DNA of 64,000 nucleotides from Myxococcales bacterium. GTDB taxonomy: Bacteria; Myxococcota_A; Polyangia; Polyangiales; GCA-016699535. Positions 1-9,174 of the stretch are shown here, in pieces. The position numbers and the translations under genes were made by a program. Location of the stretch: contig CP064980.1 of NCBI GenBank assembly GCA_016699535.1, positions 930,001 through 994,000 of the forward strand, read 5' to 3'. Under the pieces are notes generated by a model. That model worked only from the letters and a program-made list of their open reading frames with translations, searched no databases and had not been told where the DNA came from. The stretch's first letter is position 1, and every line of letters starts with the position of its first letter.

Positions 1-66
1 AGGCTCCGACGCAGCACTCAATCAGAATGCGAATGCGAATGCTTTTCAATCCTCCATAGACACAAC

Positions 67-1065
67 TTACAATACCCGTTTCAAAGGGGTGAGTCTTAGT
101 AAAGCCACGAAGGCAAAGGTGCCGAAGAAAGTAGACCACAGACGGATGGATGGAACGTCGATAAGACCGTGCTCTTTGAGGTAAGGCGTAAGAAAAAGCG
201 CAAACACCAATGGATGAAGCACGTAGAGTCCAAGCATGTTCGGAACAATTTTAGCAGTCCATTTATCGAGAAAGTTAGGCAACCACGTTGCTATCGTAAG
301 CACCAATAGACCGCCGCCAAAACGAATCAAGTAAACTTTCATGACTGGCTCGATAAAGTGATACATGCTCCAGCCTAGGACGGCGTAAATAGCAAACAAA
401 AGCAGTGCCCAAAGACGAAGGTTTGTCATGTTCTTCTGAAAAGAAAGCATGCGTCCTACGGCCAAACCCAGTGGAAGAGTGGGCAGGGAAAAAACCCACT
501 GTCGGTAGGGCCATTCGAGATTAAATTGGGTCGGAATCCAAGCAGCAAAAACAGCAACAATCACGCTTGCGATGCAAAGCACTCCGGGATGCCAACGCCA
601 GGTCGCCTTGTGAATGAAGTGGGCCAGCACTCCAAAACAAGCAATGAAAGGTAAGAACCACAAATGATCTCGCGGGCCATAAAACAACATGCTTGTTTTA
701 AACCAACCCATCGCAGGTTCTCCTGCTTTGTAAACGTAATAGGCGCGAATGCCGCCGATGACTAAGGACCAAAATATCCAAGGAATCACGATGCGCTGCC
801 ATCGTCTTAGGATAAATCGTTCGGTGGGCGGCGGTTTAGGCTTGGCCACACTAAGTGCAACCGAAAGCACCAAGAACATTGGTAGCCCAATGCCTAAAAA
901 CACGTGCGTTCCAAGCACATGGATTGCCATGGGGTCGATCGCTGCGATTAACCTTAAGCGATCCCAATTGTACAGGTAGCCAACGCGAGCGCTTTCGGTC
1001 ACGGCGACGGCTTTTTCTTCCGAGCTGATAACTATCCCGGGCTTGGCTAGGCTTGCTCCCTGCAT
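67..1065 (-). CDS. Acyltransferase-3-like integral membrane protein
   Basis: The 332-aa protein has about eight to ten hydrophobic segments. An N-terminal YNWDRLRLIAAIDPMAIHVLG-like stretch (about residues 32-51) resembles the first helix of acyltransferase family 3 proteins, which move acyl groups onto sugars or other envelope molecules in the inner membrane. The helices continue to the C-terminal LYVLHPLVFALFL segment, also typical of the family. The canonical family His of the first helix may be the one at about residue 49. The protein is somewhat shorter than the usual 350-400 aa. The ATG lacks a clear Shine-Dalgarno sequence. The substrate cannot be inferred, and there is no operon partner: the next gene is divergent. 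Confidence 0.7.
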   Translation of the reverse strand: MQGASLAKPGIVISSEEKAVAVTESARVGYLYNWDRLRLIAAIDPMAIHVLGTHVFLGIGLPMFLVLSVALSVAKPKPPPTERFILRRWQRIVIPWIFWSLVIGGIRAYYVYKAGEPAMGWFKTSMLFYGPRDHLWFLPFIACFGVLAHFIHKATWRWHPGVLCIASVIVAVFAAWIPTQFNLEWPYRQWVFSLPTLPLGLAVGRMLSFQKNMTNLRLWALLLFAIYAVLGWSMYHFIEPVMKVYLIRFGGGLLVLTIATWLPNFLDKWTAKIVPNMLGLYVLHPLVFALFLTPYLKEHGLIDVPSIRLWSTFFGTFAFVALLRLTPLKRVL

Positions 1066-1260
1066 AATCCCGGGCGTTTTAGCACTGTTTTGCTCCGTGT
1101 CTCGTTAAAAAAGTTCTATTTCTTTGAAAATACCGGACTTTTGTGCGTTTCGAACAGCCCATTGATTGCGCTGCAGCAGGCTTTGTGTGTCTCGCACGCA
1201 ACTTCTCCTACCTGCCACCGATAAACAGTCAAAGAAGATTATTTAGCGTGGAGAAGTAGT

Positions 1261-2676
1261 ATGGAAAAAGCATCATGGATTTGGTTTGCGTTATTTGCGG
1301 TTGGGTTGGGCGCTAGTTGCGCACAGTCTGCCGAATGTCCGGATAACCTTGCAGCACTTGATGGCGCCTGTTTCCCGCAATCCGTAGTTGACGCGAAACA
1401 AAAAGGCAGCACTTCGAGTCTAGATGGAAGCAGTTCGGATGGCGTCAATGCGGATGGAGTTCATCTTCAAGATTGCGATCCACATTGCATTATTACTGCC
1501 AAAGATTTGCAATCGAACTATTTCGGCGCAGCCGTTGCTGTTGACGGTGATGATTTGTTTGTCGCAGCAAGTGATGACTCGGATGCTGCGAGCAAAGCAG
1601 GAGCTGCTTACTTTTTTGAGCGCGATCAGACGGGATCCTGGAAGCAAATCCAAAAAATCACCGTAAGTGACGCCGAAGCAAACGATTTTCTAGGTCTTGG
1701 CGGTGCTGCTTCAATGCACGAGAAGCGTTTGATTGTTGGCGCAAGCTACAACCGCGATCTGTTGGGCACTCCTAAGGGCGCAGCCTACATCTTCGAGAAG
1801 AACGAGGATGGTGTTTGGAAAGAAACTCAGCTTCTCGATATAGAATATACTGCTCCAAACTCAACAACGTATGCTTCATCTGTTGTGATTCACGGCGACT
1901 ATGCTGTCGTGGGTGCGTATTTAGAAGATCAAGGGCCAAAACAAGACTACGGCGCGATTTATATTTATAAGCGCGAAGACGATGGTCGTTGGCAACGCAG
2001 CTTTCGATACGCGGGGGACTCGTACAACGAGTACCGTCGTTTTGGTCGAGCGCTCGCTTTTGATGGCGAAACCCTTGTGGTTGGTGCCCCAGGTTGGAAT
2101 CCGGATGACTCGCACTCTGCTGGAGCGGGCGGCGTTGAAGTTCTAAGCCGTGTTTCAGATAGCTATTGGGATGCAGAAGTACTTGCCACACCTGCTCCGA
2201 TGCAAAGCGATGAAGAAATTGGGGCTTCGGTTGCAGTCTACGGGGACGATCTTGCAGTAGGCCATCTGCGTAGAGACGGATCAACTGGAGCGGTGAGTTT
2301 GTATCATCGCGATGCAAGCGGTGCTTGGAGTTACGTCACCATGCTTCAGCCTAGCGAGCTTATGGCAGCCGATCAGTTTGGTTTTGCATTGAGCATGAAA
2401 GACGATGCCCTTTTTGTTGGAGCGCCGTTTCATGTAAGCGAGGCAACCACCAAAGGGGCGGTGTTCGTGTACACGCGTTCACGATTAGACAATATATGGT
2501 CCTATGAAAAGACCATCACTGCCCCTGGTGGTGAGTCAGGCGATCATTTTGGTGCGCGACTTGATTTTGATGGTCAGCGACTTGTCGTGGGGCATGGTGA
2601 AAAAGATAGCCCCTCCATCCAAAACCAAGGAGCGGTCTATGTTTTTGACTACAACGTCTCGACGACGCAGCCCTAA
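1261..2676 (+). CDS. FG-GAP / integrin-like beta-propeller lipoprotein
   Basis: The 471-aa secreted lipoprotein has a signal peptide ending in the lipobox LGAS-C (Cys about residue 20), so it should be anchored to the outer membrane. Right after the anchor is a short CPDN..DGAC motif also found near the start of other lipoproteins here. The rest consists of about seven repeats of the type FGxAVAxDGDxLxVGAxxxDxxxxxGAxYxFxR, the FG-GAP pattern that folds into an integrin-alpha-like propeller with Asp-rich Ca2+ loops. A GGAG ribosome site lies 8-10 bases before the ATG, and a terminator hairpin follows the gene. A surface binding or adhesion role is inferred only; no catalytic motif is seen. Confidence 0.85.
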   Translation: MEKASWIWFALFAVGLGASCAQSAECPDNLAALDGACFPQSVVDAKQKGSTSSLDGSSSDGVNADGVHLQDCDPHCIITAKDLQSNYFGAAVAVDGDDLFVAASDDSDAASKAGAAYFFERDQTGSWKQIQKITVSDAEANDFLGLGGAASMHEKRLIVGASYNRDLLGTPKGAAYIFEKNEDGVWKETQLLDIEYTAPNSTTYASSVVIHGDYAVVGAYLEDQGPKQDYGAIYIYKREDDGRWQRSFRYAGDSYNEYRRFGRALAFDGETLVVGAPGWNPDDSHSAGAGGVEVLSRVSDSYWDAEVLATPAPMQSDEEIGASVAVYGDDLAVGHLRRDGSTGAVSLYHRDASGAWSYVTMLQPSELMAADQFGFALSMKDDALFVGAPFHVSEATTKGAVFVYTRSRLDNIWSYEKTITAPGGESGDHFGARLDFDGQRLVVGHGEKDSPSIQNQGAVYVFDYNVSTTQP

Positions 2677-2728
2677 ACGTTGAGCACGATTCTGTTTCAG
2701 GCGTAGTACACCTGATTCAGTACCCCTG

Positions 2729-2771
2729 CAGCCGGTGGAATAAGGCCTCCTCTTTATCCATCGGCTGTTTT
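2729..2771 (+). terminator. Rho-independent terminator after the FG-GAP gene
   Basis: The arms CAGCCG and CGGCTG are extended inward by GTGGAATAA against TTTATCCAT with a mismatch and a bulge. The stem is followed by TTTTAATT, and the hairpin lies 53 bases after the upstream stop codon. Confidence 0.65.
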
Positions 2772-2796
2772 AATTCGCCTAACATTCTTCGGGGGC

Positions 2797-3369
2797 TTAC
2801 TTCCGAAACACGCGATCTCGGTAGAAGCGAAGTTCGTTGATGGATTCGCGGATGTCATCGAGAGCTCGGTGAGAGTTTCTCTTTGGTGGCAGAGCTTCGC
2901 TTACTTCGGGATACCAACGACGCACCAGCTCTTTAACAGTTGAAACATCAACATTGCGGTAGTGCAAGTAATCGCTAAGCGCTGGCATGTATTTAAACAA
3001 AAAACGTCTGTCCTGATGAATTGAATTGCCTGCGAGCGGAACTTGACCCTTCAGAAAGTGTGCTCTGGCAAACTCTAAGGTTTGTCGTTCGGCTTCTTCA
3101 AGACTGATGCTCGATCTTTTTACGCGTTCTACCAGGCCAGATTCCGTGTGATGCTTGGTGTTCCAAGCATCCATCGCGGCCAAAATCTCATCCGGTTGAT
3201 GAATCACAAGTTCAGGACCTTCGGCGATTGCATTAAGATTCGCGTCGGTGACAATTGATGCAATTTCTAGAATATGTTCTTTTTTGGGATCGAGACCCGA
3301 CATCTCCAGGTCTACCCAGAACAGTAATGCTTGTGTTCCCTTCGCCATGAGTCCATGCATACGCGGCAT
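2797..3369 (-). CDS. orn: Oligoribonuclease (DEDDh 3'-5' exonuclease)
   Basis: The 190-aa protein matches Orn over its whole length. Orn degrades 2-5-nt RNA and pGpG to mononucleotides in the cytoplasm and is often essential. The DEDDh residues lie in WVDLEMSGLDP (Asp/Glu near residues 17-19), in the AGNSIHQDRRF segment (Asp about residue 118) and in the SHRALDDIRESI segment (His and Asp about residues 168-172). The length is normal for Orn (about 180-190 aa). Neither the ATG used here nor the in-frame ATG at 3348, which would give a more family-like N-terminus starting MAKGTQALL, has a convincing Shine-Dalgarno sequence, so the start is uncertain. The gene is followed by the FG-GAP terminator region in convergent orientation. 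Confidence 0.95.
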   Translation of the reverse strand: MPRMHGLMAKGTQALLFWVDLEMSGLDPKKEHILEIASIVTDANLNAIAEGPELVIHQPDEILAAMDAWNTKHHTESGLVERVKRSSISLEEAERQTLEFARAHFLKGQVPLAGNSIHQDRRFLFKYMPALSDYLHYRNVDVSTVKELVRRWYPEVSEALPPKRNSHRALDDIRESINELRFYRDRVFRK

Positions 3370-3424
3370 GGCTATCTTTAGGCAAGGCCTCTAAATGATT
3401 TCGATCGCTGCACCAGAGCCCAGA

Positions 3425-3844
3425 TCAAGAGTTTGCGTGAGTTGTCAGTCTGGTCGTTTTTTCGAGATCTTGAAGCTGAATGTTCAATGCGCGTACCGAA
3501 ATGTGAATTTCATGAACAGAGACGGCGAGCGATGCCAGTAAGGTCAGTAGACTGATGCCAAAAATTATTTCTCCAGCCATCGTGTATTTGGCAAAAATTA
3601 AAAACATGGCAGCCACGCATAGCAAGAGTGAAAAAACACCCAGTTCTTGCATCAAGCGAATCAATCGTACGCGGGCAGAAAGGTTCGCGATCTGCGCTAG
3701 TAAGAGTTGATTTCCTCCTTTTTTGTACTCGTCGTGAAGTTTTCGAATGAGCGCCGCGAGAGCCAAAAAACGATTGGTATAGGCCAACAGCAAGAGCGAT
3801 ATAGCTGGGAAGAGTAGTGCCGGGGTTGTAAGGTCAATATTCAT
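3425..3844 (-). CDS. DUF2721 family membrane protein
   Basis: The 139-aa protein begins with a hydrophobic N-terminal helix (LLFPAISLLLLAYTNRFLALA). A conserved charged block with LI(R)KL, QIANLSARVRLIR and LMQ follows, then two more membrane helices and a short coiled-coil tail. This is the layout of DUF2721, an uncharacterised inner-membrane family. It is read in the same direction as orn and lies upstream of it with a 55-base gap, so the two could share a transcript. The function is unknown. Confidence 0.8.
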   Translation of the reverse strand: MNIDLTTPALLFPAISLLLLAYTNRFLALAALIRKLHDEYKKGGNQLLLAQIANLSARVRLIRLMQELGVFSLLLCVAAMFLIFAKYTMAGEIIFGISLLTLLASLAVSVHEIHISVRALNIQLQDLEKTTRLTTHANS

Positions 3845-3979
3845 AGGGACAGTGATTTGTTGGAGCGCACCATAGCACGCACAAGTTGTCCTAGCATCCT
3901 TGATTCTTTGGAAGTAGCTTGCGGCACGTGACTTTGACTGATGAAAGAGATAAAATTCGTTCTCGAAGAGAGGTGTCGG

Positions 3980-4219
3980 GTGAAAGCATCCAGAATCAAA
4001 ATAGCTTTACTCTTGGGGATTTATGTCTTTGTGAGTATGAGTCTAGGAGCCTGTAGCAAAGAGACAGGGCGCAATGCTCAGAAAACTGCTCACTCTGCAG
4101 GCAGTGATATTGAAAACACAGCCAAAAAAGCCTTCAAAGGTACAAGGCACGTGGCAAAAAAGGGCTGTGAAGAGTTCGATAAAGCCATCGGTAAGCATAA
4201 CAATTGTGGCTCGGACTAA
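3980..4219 (+). CDS. Small lipoprotein of unknown function
   Basis: The predicted product is 79 aa. It starts with a signal peptide (VKASRIKIALLLGIYVF...) and the lipobox SLGA-C. A short, Lys-rich amphipathic mature part follows with several KK/AKK motifs and two late Cys residues. GTG at 3980 is preferred because GAAGAGAGG lies about six bases upstream and the signal peptide is then complete. The upstream in-frame ATG at 3941 has no ribosome site and would add 13 residues before the positively charged n-region. The mature sequence (ENTAKKAFKGTRHVAKKG) resembles entericidin-like small lipoproteins only loosely. The function is not assigned. Confidence 0.6.
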   Translation: MKASRIKIALLLGIYVFVSMSLGACSKETGRNAQKTAHSAGSDIENTAKKAFKGTRHVAKKGCEEFDKAIGKHNNCGSD

Positions 4220-4279
4220 TCTCCTGTGTGCCTCTGCGAGTTGACTGAACACGAGTAGCACATCAAGCTTACGAAAGTG

Positions 4280-5473
4280 ATGTGCTATTTAACTCCTTGC
4301 CGAGTTGTGTTCCTTGTCATTTTGTTGATGAGTTGTTCCCTCGAAACGCCTCCTGAAGCTGTTGAGATTGGGTTTTCCAGTTCTAGTGCTCGAAGCGTGA
4401 CGCTGAATGTTGCGAGTTACAACCTTTTTCAGCGACCTGCTTGGTTTGATAGCCTTGCCGGACAAAGCAATCCAGAGTGTCGGGCTTTGGCTGTGGGATC
4501 GGGTCTTTTAAACTTCGAGCCGAAGCTCGATATCGTGGCGCTTCAAGAAGGCATGGATACAGGACTTATGAAATCGCTAGCGGTAGCTTCTGGTTTTTCA
4601 AATTCACTATTGAATCAGCCACCCAAAGCCAGCGACACCTTGGGATGCTTTGATGAGGAAGGTAGGGTATGGCGCGAATCGGATCCTAGCCAAGGGATGC
4701 AGTTTGACGGATGCAAAGAGCAGCAAAAAACCTTCACTGTCATAAATGGTGGACTGGCTCTATTGACTCCTCATTCATTGCCAGAGCTTAGTCCTGCGAT
4801 CATTAAGCCCTGCACACCAAACTTGGATGAGGCTGCTGTAAGCTGGCCCTATTGCGCCATGTCTTGGAGTGATATTTGGCCGAACAAAGGTCTTCTGTAC
4901 GCATCGATCAACATCGTTGAGCAAAACATCAGTTTTATCGTGCATGTTATTACGACGCATCTCAGTGCATCAACTCAAGAGGTGCGAGACAAGCAACTTG
5001 ACACTCTACACGCTTTTATCGAAAACAAGTTTTGTTTGGATCCTCAACGCAGGCTTGAGCCTATCTTGCTGTTGGGAGATCTCAATGTAAAGAAAACTCC
5101 TGGTGATCGCGAAGACTACGATCATATGCTGGAGCTGCTTAGTACATCGTGTCTCGGTAAGCCGAGGGACTTGTTAGAGGAGTTCTATCACTCTAAGTTT
5201 TCGGCTCATGCTCCGGGAACCATGATGTGCGAGGGTAGCCAGATCGGTGAATGCGCTCCACCTACGCCAGATCGGCGTTTAGACTACATCTTCGCCCTTG
5301 AACCATCCGACCCAAGCAGAGCACTGTGGAATCTAAATGTCCTCGAGGCGCGTACCCTCGAATTTCGAAACACAGATTGTGCTTACCAAGTAGATGGTAA
5401 GGAGCAGAATTCGCTGGGGCGACTTTCTGATCATGCGATGATAATGGCGCAACTTGAATGGACCACACGATAA
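4280..5473 (+). CDS. Endonuclease/exonuclease/phosphatase-fold lipoprotein
   Basis: The 397-aa lipoprotein (lipobox LLMS-C, Cys about residue 19) carries a Mg2+-dependent EEP hydrolase domain. Its motifs occur in order: VASYNLFQ, IVALQEG (catalytic Glu), THLSA, LLGDLN (Asp/Asn), RLDYIF and the C-terminal LSDHAMI (catalytic Asp-His). The family includes neutral sphingomyelinases, DNase I-like nucleases and inositol phosphatases. The secreted, membrane-anchored form and several extra Cys residues (probable disulfides) make an extracellular phosphodiesterase most likely, but the substrate is not determined. ATG at 4280 is chosen, with a weak GAAAG upstream; GTG three bases earlier is the alternative. 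A strong hairpin follows the stop. Confidence 0.85.
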   Translation: MCYLTPCRVVFLVILLMSCSLETPPEAVEIGFSSSSARSVTLNVASYNLFQRPAWFDSLAGQSNPECRALAVGSGLLNFEPKLDIVALQEGMDTGLMKSLAVASGFSNSLLNQPPKASDTLGCFDEEGRVWRESDPSQGMQFDGCKEQQKTFTVINGGLALLTPHSLPELSPAIIKPCTPNLDEAAVSWPYCAMSWSDIWPNKGLLYASINIVEQNISFIVHVITTHLSASTQEVRDKQLDTLHAFIENKFCLDPQRRLEPILLLGDLNVKKTPGDREDYDHMLELLSTSCLGKPRDLLEEFYHSKFSAHAPGTMMCEGSQIGECAPPTPDRRLDYIFALEPSDPSRALWNLNVLEARTLEFRNTDCAYQVDGKEQNSLGRLSDHAMIMAQLEWTTR

Positions 5474-5477
5474 AACA

Positions 5478-5510
5478 AACCCTCCACATGCATGAGGCAT
5501 GCGGAGGGTT
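5478..5510. terminator. Bidirectional terminator between convergent genes
   Basis: The perfect arms AACCCTCC and GGAGGGTT enclose a second stem CATGC/GCATG with an ATGAG loop. The hairpin lies between two convergent lipoprotein genes and is flanked by A/T-rich sequence on both sides. Confidence 0.7.
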
Positions 5511-5539
5511 ATCTTGCTTGCTGATAGCATTTTCGGCTA

Positions 5540-7123
5540 TCAGTTGATCTCATAGATCGCCGAGCTCAGTCCGTTGGCTCCCGTATTCGATCCTTTCGAG
5601 CCGCCTACGCCGCCTTTGCCGCCTGCATTCGGGGTGATGGTGCTTTGCGATTGCTGGAGCTTAGCGCCGGAGCGTAGAGCGATACCAAAGCTTGAGCCTC
5701 CCATGCCGCCACCGCCTGCGCCGCCAGATCCACCTCGGCCGCCATCTCCGCCTTTGCCTCCTAGAACATAGTAGGCCTGGCCACCATAGGCTCCTACGCC
5801 ACCGGATCCACCAACGCCCTTCGCACCGCCGTCGCCACCTGCGCCGCCATTGCTGCTGGTGACTTCAGAGTTTTGTAAGTCGAGAGTGATACCACTGGCT
5901 AAGATGCCAATACTCGCGCCGCCGCCGTATCCACCGCTGCCTCCAAAACCTTCACATCCACCGCTGCCGCCTGAGCCGCCTGACATGTAATATCTTTTAA
6001 TGGGACTGACGACCTTATAAGCTGCTGCGCCGCCGCCACCACCGGCACCGATTGTCCCGTTGCTACCACTACCAGCGAGGGCCGGAGCGTATTTGCTCTC
6101 GGAGAATGTTCCGAGTTTGAGACCTGCGGCCCCATCTTTGCCATTGCTGCCGATGCGGCCGGATGCGCCCAAGCGATCGGCATAATTGCCCGATGCTTTG
6201 CCTCCAGCAGCGCCCAGTGTACTGTTTCCGCCGTTGCCGTTATTGTAACCGCCGTAGCCTGAACGCGTTAATAGGCTGAATACTGTGCCGCAAGACGATC
6301 GGACCGAAGGTGTTGCGCCGGTATCTTTGTTTTCTTGCGCCCATCCTGGTTTTCCGGCTACGCCATTGTTGCCATTTTTACCGTTTTTTCCAGCTGTTCC
6401 AACCTGTCCTTTGCCCGCTTTGATGGTGGAGTTAACGATTTGCAGTGCTCCTTTGCCTTCAGCCATGACAGCAATCGAGCTATCGCTTGTCTTCGTTGCG
6501 CTGGCTGCGTGGATATCAAAACCTTCGATTCGACTTGTTCCGCTGAGCTGATTGAGGAGTATTACTCTATTGGCGCCGCTGAGCACACTGCGATCCGTGC
6601 CTCTGGACCAGTCCGCCTGTGGTAGATAACCGCCCACGAGTATGAGCTTCCTGTTTTTGAGATCTTTCGGAAGTTGAAGCATGTCTTTTTCTACATAGCT
6701 TCCTGCGGCGACTAGAATCGCATCAATATTGCCGCCACTTGCCCCACCAAGACTTTCCAAAGCCCCTGCAATGGATGCAAAAGGTGCGTTAAGGCTCCCG
6801 TTGTTGCTGTTGCTTCCCGCCGGAGCAGGCGCCACGTAGAGTTGATTGGCCGCGATGCCATCGCTACCGTCGCAATTGTCATCAAAGCCGTCGGCATCCA
6901 GAGGATCATCGGCATTGGGATCGCAATCAGCAGTGTCGTTGAGATCATCGCTTGGATCGTCTACCGAAGCATCGGGGCTCGCTGTAAAAAAGGGATCGTC
7001 GCCGGCATCGGTATCGAGGCTCGGATCGTCGTTGACTGGGCTCTCTTCTTCTGCGGCGCAGGCGCTAAGCGTCAAGCCGCATAGAAGTAGAGTGTTGAGT
7101 AGATAGTATTTCGTGACTGACAT
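5540..7123 (-). CDS. Gly-rich beta-helix lipoprotein with MopE-like acidic motif
   Basis: The 527-aa lipoprotein has the lipobox LSA-C (Cys about residue 22). Residues 25-90 form an Asp-rich linker holding a DCDPNADD..FDDNCDG block, the pattern of MopE-type putative metal-binding motifs that bind Ca2+ or copper. Next come a parallel-beta-helix-like segment (APFASIAGALESLG..ILVAAGSYVE) and long stretches of GGxGGxGG repeats with short spacers down to the C-terminus. A signal peptide and AGAAGGAA ribosome site before the ATG fix the start. It probably forms an elongated surface structure; adhesion is an inference. The repetitive DNA produces several overlapping reading frames on both strands that are not genes. 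Confidence 0.85.
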   Translation of the reverse strand: MSVTKYYLLNTLLLCGLTLSACAAEEESPVNDDPSLDTDAGDDPFFTASPDASVDDPSDDLNDTADCDPNADDPLDADGFDDNCDGSDGIAANQLYVAPAPAGSNSNNGSLNAPFASIAGALESLGGASGGNIDAILVAAGSYVEKDMLQLPKDLKNRKLILVGGYLPQADWSRGTDRSVLSGANRVILLNQLSGTSRIEGFDIHAASATKTSDSSIAVMAEGKGALQIVNSTIKAGKGQVGTAGKNGKNGNNGVAGKPGWAQENKDTGATPSVRSSCGTVFSLLTRSGYGGYNNGNGGNSTLGAAGGKASGNYADRLGASGRIGSNGKDGAAGLKLGTFSESKYAPALAGSGSNGTIGAGGGGGAAAYKVVSPIKRYYMSGGSGGSGGCEGFGGSGGYGGGASIGILASGITLDLQNSEVTSSNGGAGGDGGAKGVGGSGGVGAYGGQAYYVLGGKGGDGGRGGSGGAGGGGMGGSSFGIALRSGAKLQQSQSTITPNAGGKGGVGGSKGSNTGANGLSSAIYEIN

Positions 7124-7333
7124 GGTTTCCTTCTAGGTTGTGGTGCAACGCACACAATTTCATGTCCCCTTATCGACGCTGCGTAGGTCGAGTTGCGTGG
7201 GCGCCGGAAAAAAAGAGGAATTGGAGCAAGCAAAAAAAACTAGAAACGACGCAACTTCGCGCTCCGATGAGCCGATAACTGCTGGTATCCACAGAAAGGT
7301 CGTTGTACCGTATTGGCCAAGGAGTCTTTTTAC

Positions 7334-9148
7334 ATGAAAATGATTGAGAAAATCGTTGTTCTTGCCTGTCTTAGCCTAGCGGCGTGCTCTACTGAAAGCA
7401 TTTGCCCGGAAGGCTTAGAGGTAGTGAATGGTCAGTGCACACTGATTGCTCCGGATGCACCGAAGACAGCGCCAGAGCTCAGCATCGAAGCTGGGACAAA
7501 GACTCTTAACTTTGGCTGGGCTACCATCGATGGCGCTACGAGCTATAAACTTCTTGAAGACGCGGACGGCTCAGGCGAGTTCACTCAGCTCGGCGATGAT
7601 CTATCGGAGACGAGCTCAAATTATGCCCATACGATTTCGGTCCATACCTTTGATTGGGACCATGCTGTGTATAAATTGCAGGCCTGCAACGAAGGTGGGT
7701 GTATCGATTCAGAAGCCGTAAGCGCAAAAGATCACATGCTTGATGCGATTGGCACCCTTACAGCTTCCAACGCTGAAGCAGGTGATCGTTTCGGGACAGT
7801 GGCCATCAGTGCTGACGGAAGCACGCTTGCCGTAGCAGCTCAAGGTGAAGACAGTGGATCTCCAGGAATCGATGCTGACCAAGATGGCAATACCATAGAA
7901 AGCGCTGGAGCTGTTTATGTCTTTGTACGAGACGATACCAACAGCTGGGTGCAGCAAGCGTACATCAAAGCCCCAAACCCAGGCGGATTCGCTAATTTTG
8001 GGTATACTCTTGCGTTGAGCAGTGGTGGCAACACCTTAGCGGTAGGGGCTGTCAACGAAGGTAGCAGTTCAACCGGTATTGATGGAGCATACAACGGCTC
8101 TGCTTATCGGGCTGGTGCCGCTTACGTATTTAGTCGTGACGGAAATGGCCAGTGGTCACAAACTGCTTATGTCAAAGCATCAAACACGGAAACGTATGAT
8201 CATTTCGGCGGAAGTGTTTCGCTCAGCGCTGATGGCCGGACCTTGGCCGTAGGAGCCTATGCAGAAGATAGCGACGCAACAGGCATCGGCGGAGCACAAA
8301 ACAATAATTCACGAGAAAATTCCGGTGCGGTCTATGTATACACAGCCACTAGCGATGGGGGATGGAGCCAGCAAGCGTATATCAAGGCACATAAGCCGGG
8401 CGCCGACGATTTATTCGGCTACAAAGTTTCACTCAGCGCGGATGGTAACACGCTTGCTGTGGGTGCACATCAAGAAGATGGTTCCGGTACTGGCATTGAC
8501 GCCACTGTGGATGATTTGTCTTCCAATGCTGGCGCTGTGTATGTTTTTGTTCGCAACGCAACATCGCAATGGTCACAACAAGCCTATATTAAGTCATCGA
8601 ATGCTAACGTGGGTGATTCATGCGGCATACGCATCGATTTAAGCTCCGATGGAAATACGCTAGCCGTTGCCTGCTCTGCGGAAGATGGTGCTGCTACTGG
8701 TATTGGCGGAGACCAACTCGACAACACAGCAGCAGATGCTGGCGCTGTTTATATCTTTGCACGTGATGGTAACGGCTCCTGGTCTCAGCAGAGCTATATC
8801 AAAGCATCCAACACGGAAGCTGACGACGTCTTTGGGCTCGATGTTGCACTTAATGGCGATGGTCAGCTGCTTGCTGTTGGTGCGGCGCTTGAAGATGGTA
8901 ACGCTCATGGTATCGGTGGCGATCAGGTTAACAATGATGCTCTCGATGCAGGTGCTGTCTATCTCTTTCGACGAGAGTCCAATGCATGGACACAGCAGTC
9001 CTACATCAAGTCGCCAGTTACCGAAACCGGTGATCGCTTTGCAAACGTGACTTTGGATGAAACAGGATTAATCTTGGCAGTGGGCGCGTGGCATGTTGGG
9101 AATAAATTGTCCGACGGTCATGGTACTGGTGCCGTTTATCTCTATTAA
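7334..9148 (+). CDS. FG-GAP-repeat lipoprotein
   Basis: The 604-aa lipoprotein has the signal peptide MKMIEKIVVLACLSLAAC. After the anchor Cys come the short module CPEGLEVVNGQC, a fibronectin-III-like stretch (about residues 40-120, PELSIEAGTKTLNFGW...), and seven 55-65-aa repeats. Each repeat reads roughly ADGxTLAVGAxxEDS...GIGGxQ...AGAVYVFxR...WxQQAYIKAxN. This is the FG-GAP propeller family with Asp/Asn Ca2+-loop residues. The repeats are close to each other in sequence, suggesting recent duplication or homogenisation. ATG 7334 is chosen because AAGGAG lies about ten bases upstream. A TTG seven codons earlier would place the ribosome site inside the gene. Confidence 0.88.
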   Translation: MKMIEKIVVLACLSLAACSTESICPEGLEVVNGQCTLIAPDAPKTAPELSIEAGTKTLNFGWATIDGATSYKLLEDADGSGEFTQLGDDLSETSSNYAHTISVHTFDWDHAVYKLQACNEGGCIDSEAVSAKDHMLDAIGTLTASNAEAGDRFGTVAISADGSTLAVAAQGEDSGSPGIDADQDGNTIESAGAVYVFVRDDTNSWVQQAYIKAPNPGGFANFGYTLALSSGGNTLAVGAVNEGSSSTGIDGAYNGSAYRAGAAYVFSRDGNGQWSQTAYVKASNTETYDHFGGSVSLSADGRTLAVGAYAEDSDATGIGGAQNNNSRENSGAVYVYTATSDGGWSQQAYIKAHKPGADDLFGYKVSLSADGNTLAVGAHQEDGSGTGIDATVDDLSSNAGAVYVFVRNATSQWSQQAYIKSSNANVGDSCGIRIDLSSDGNTLAVACSAEDGAATGIGGDQLDNTAADAGAVYIFARDGNGSWSQQSYIKASNTEADDVFGLDVALNGDGQLLAVGAALEDGNAHGIGGDQVNNDALDAGAVYLFRRESNAWTQQSYIKSPVTETGDRFANVTLDETGLILAVGAWHVGNKLSDGHGTGAVYLY

Positions 9149-9174
9149 GTTATTGCTCTTAAGAATCACCTTGT

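Noticed and set aside
5574..7106. Several + strand frames over the Gly-rich lipoprotein
   Set aside because: They are Pro/Ala-rich shadows of GGx repeats on the real strand.
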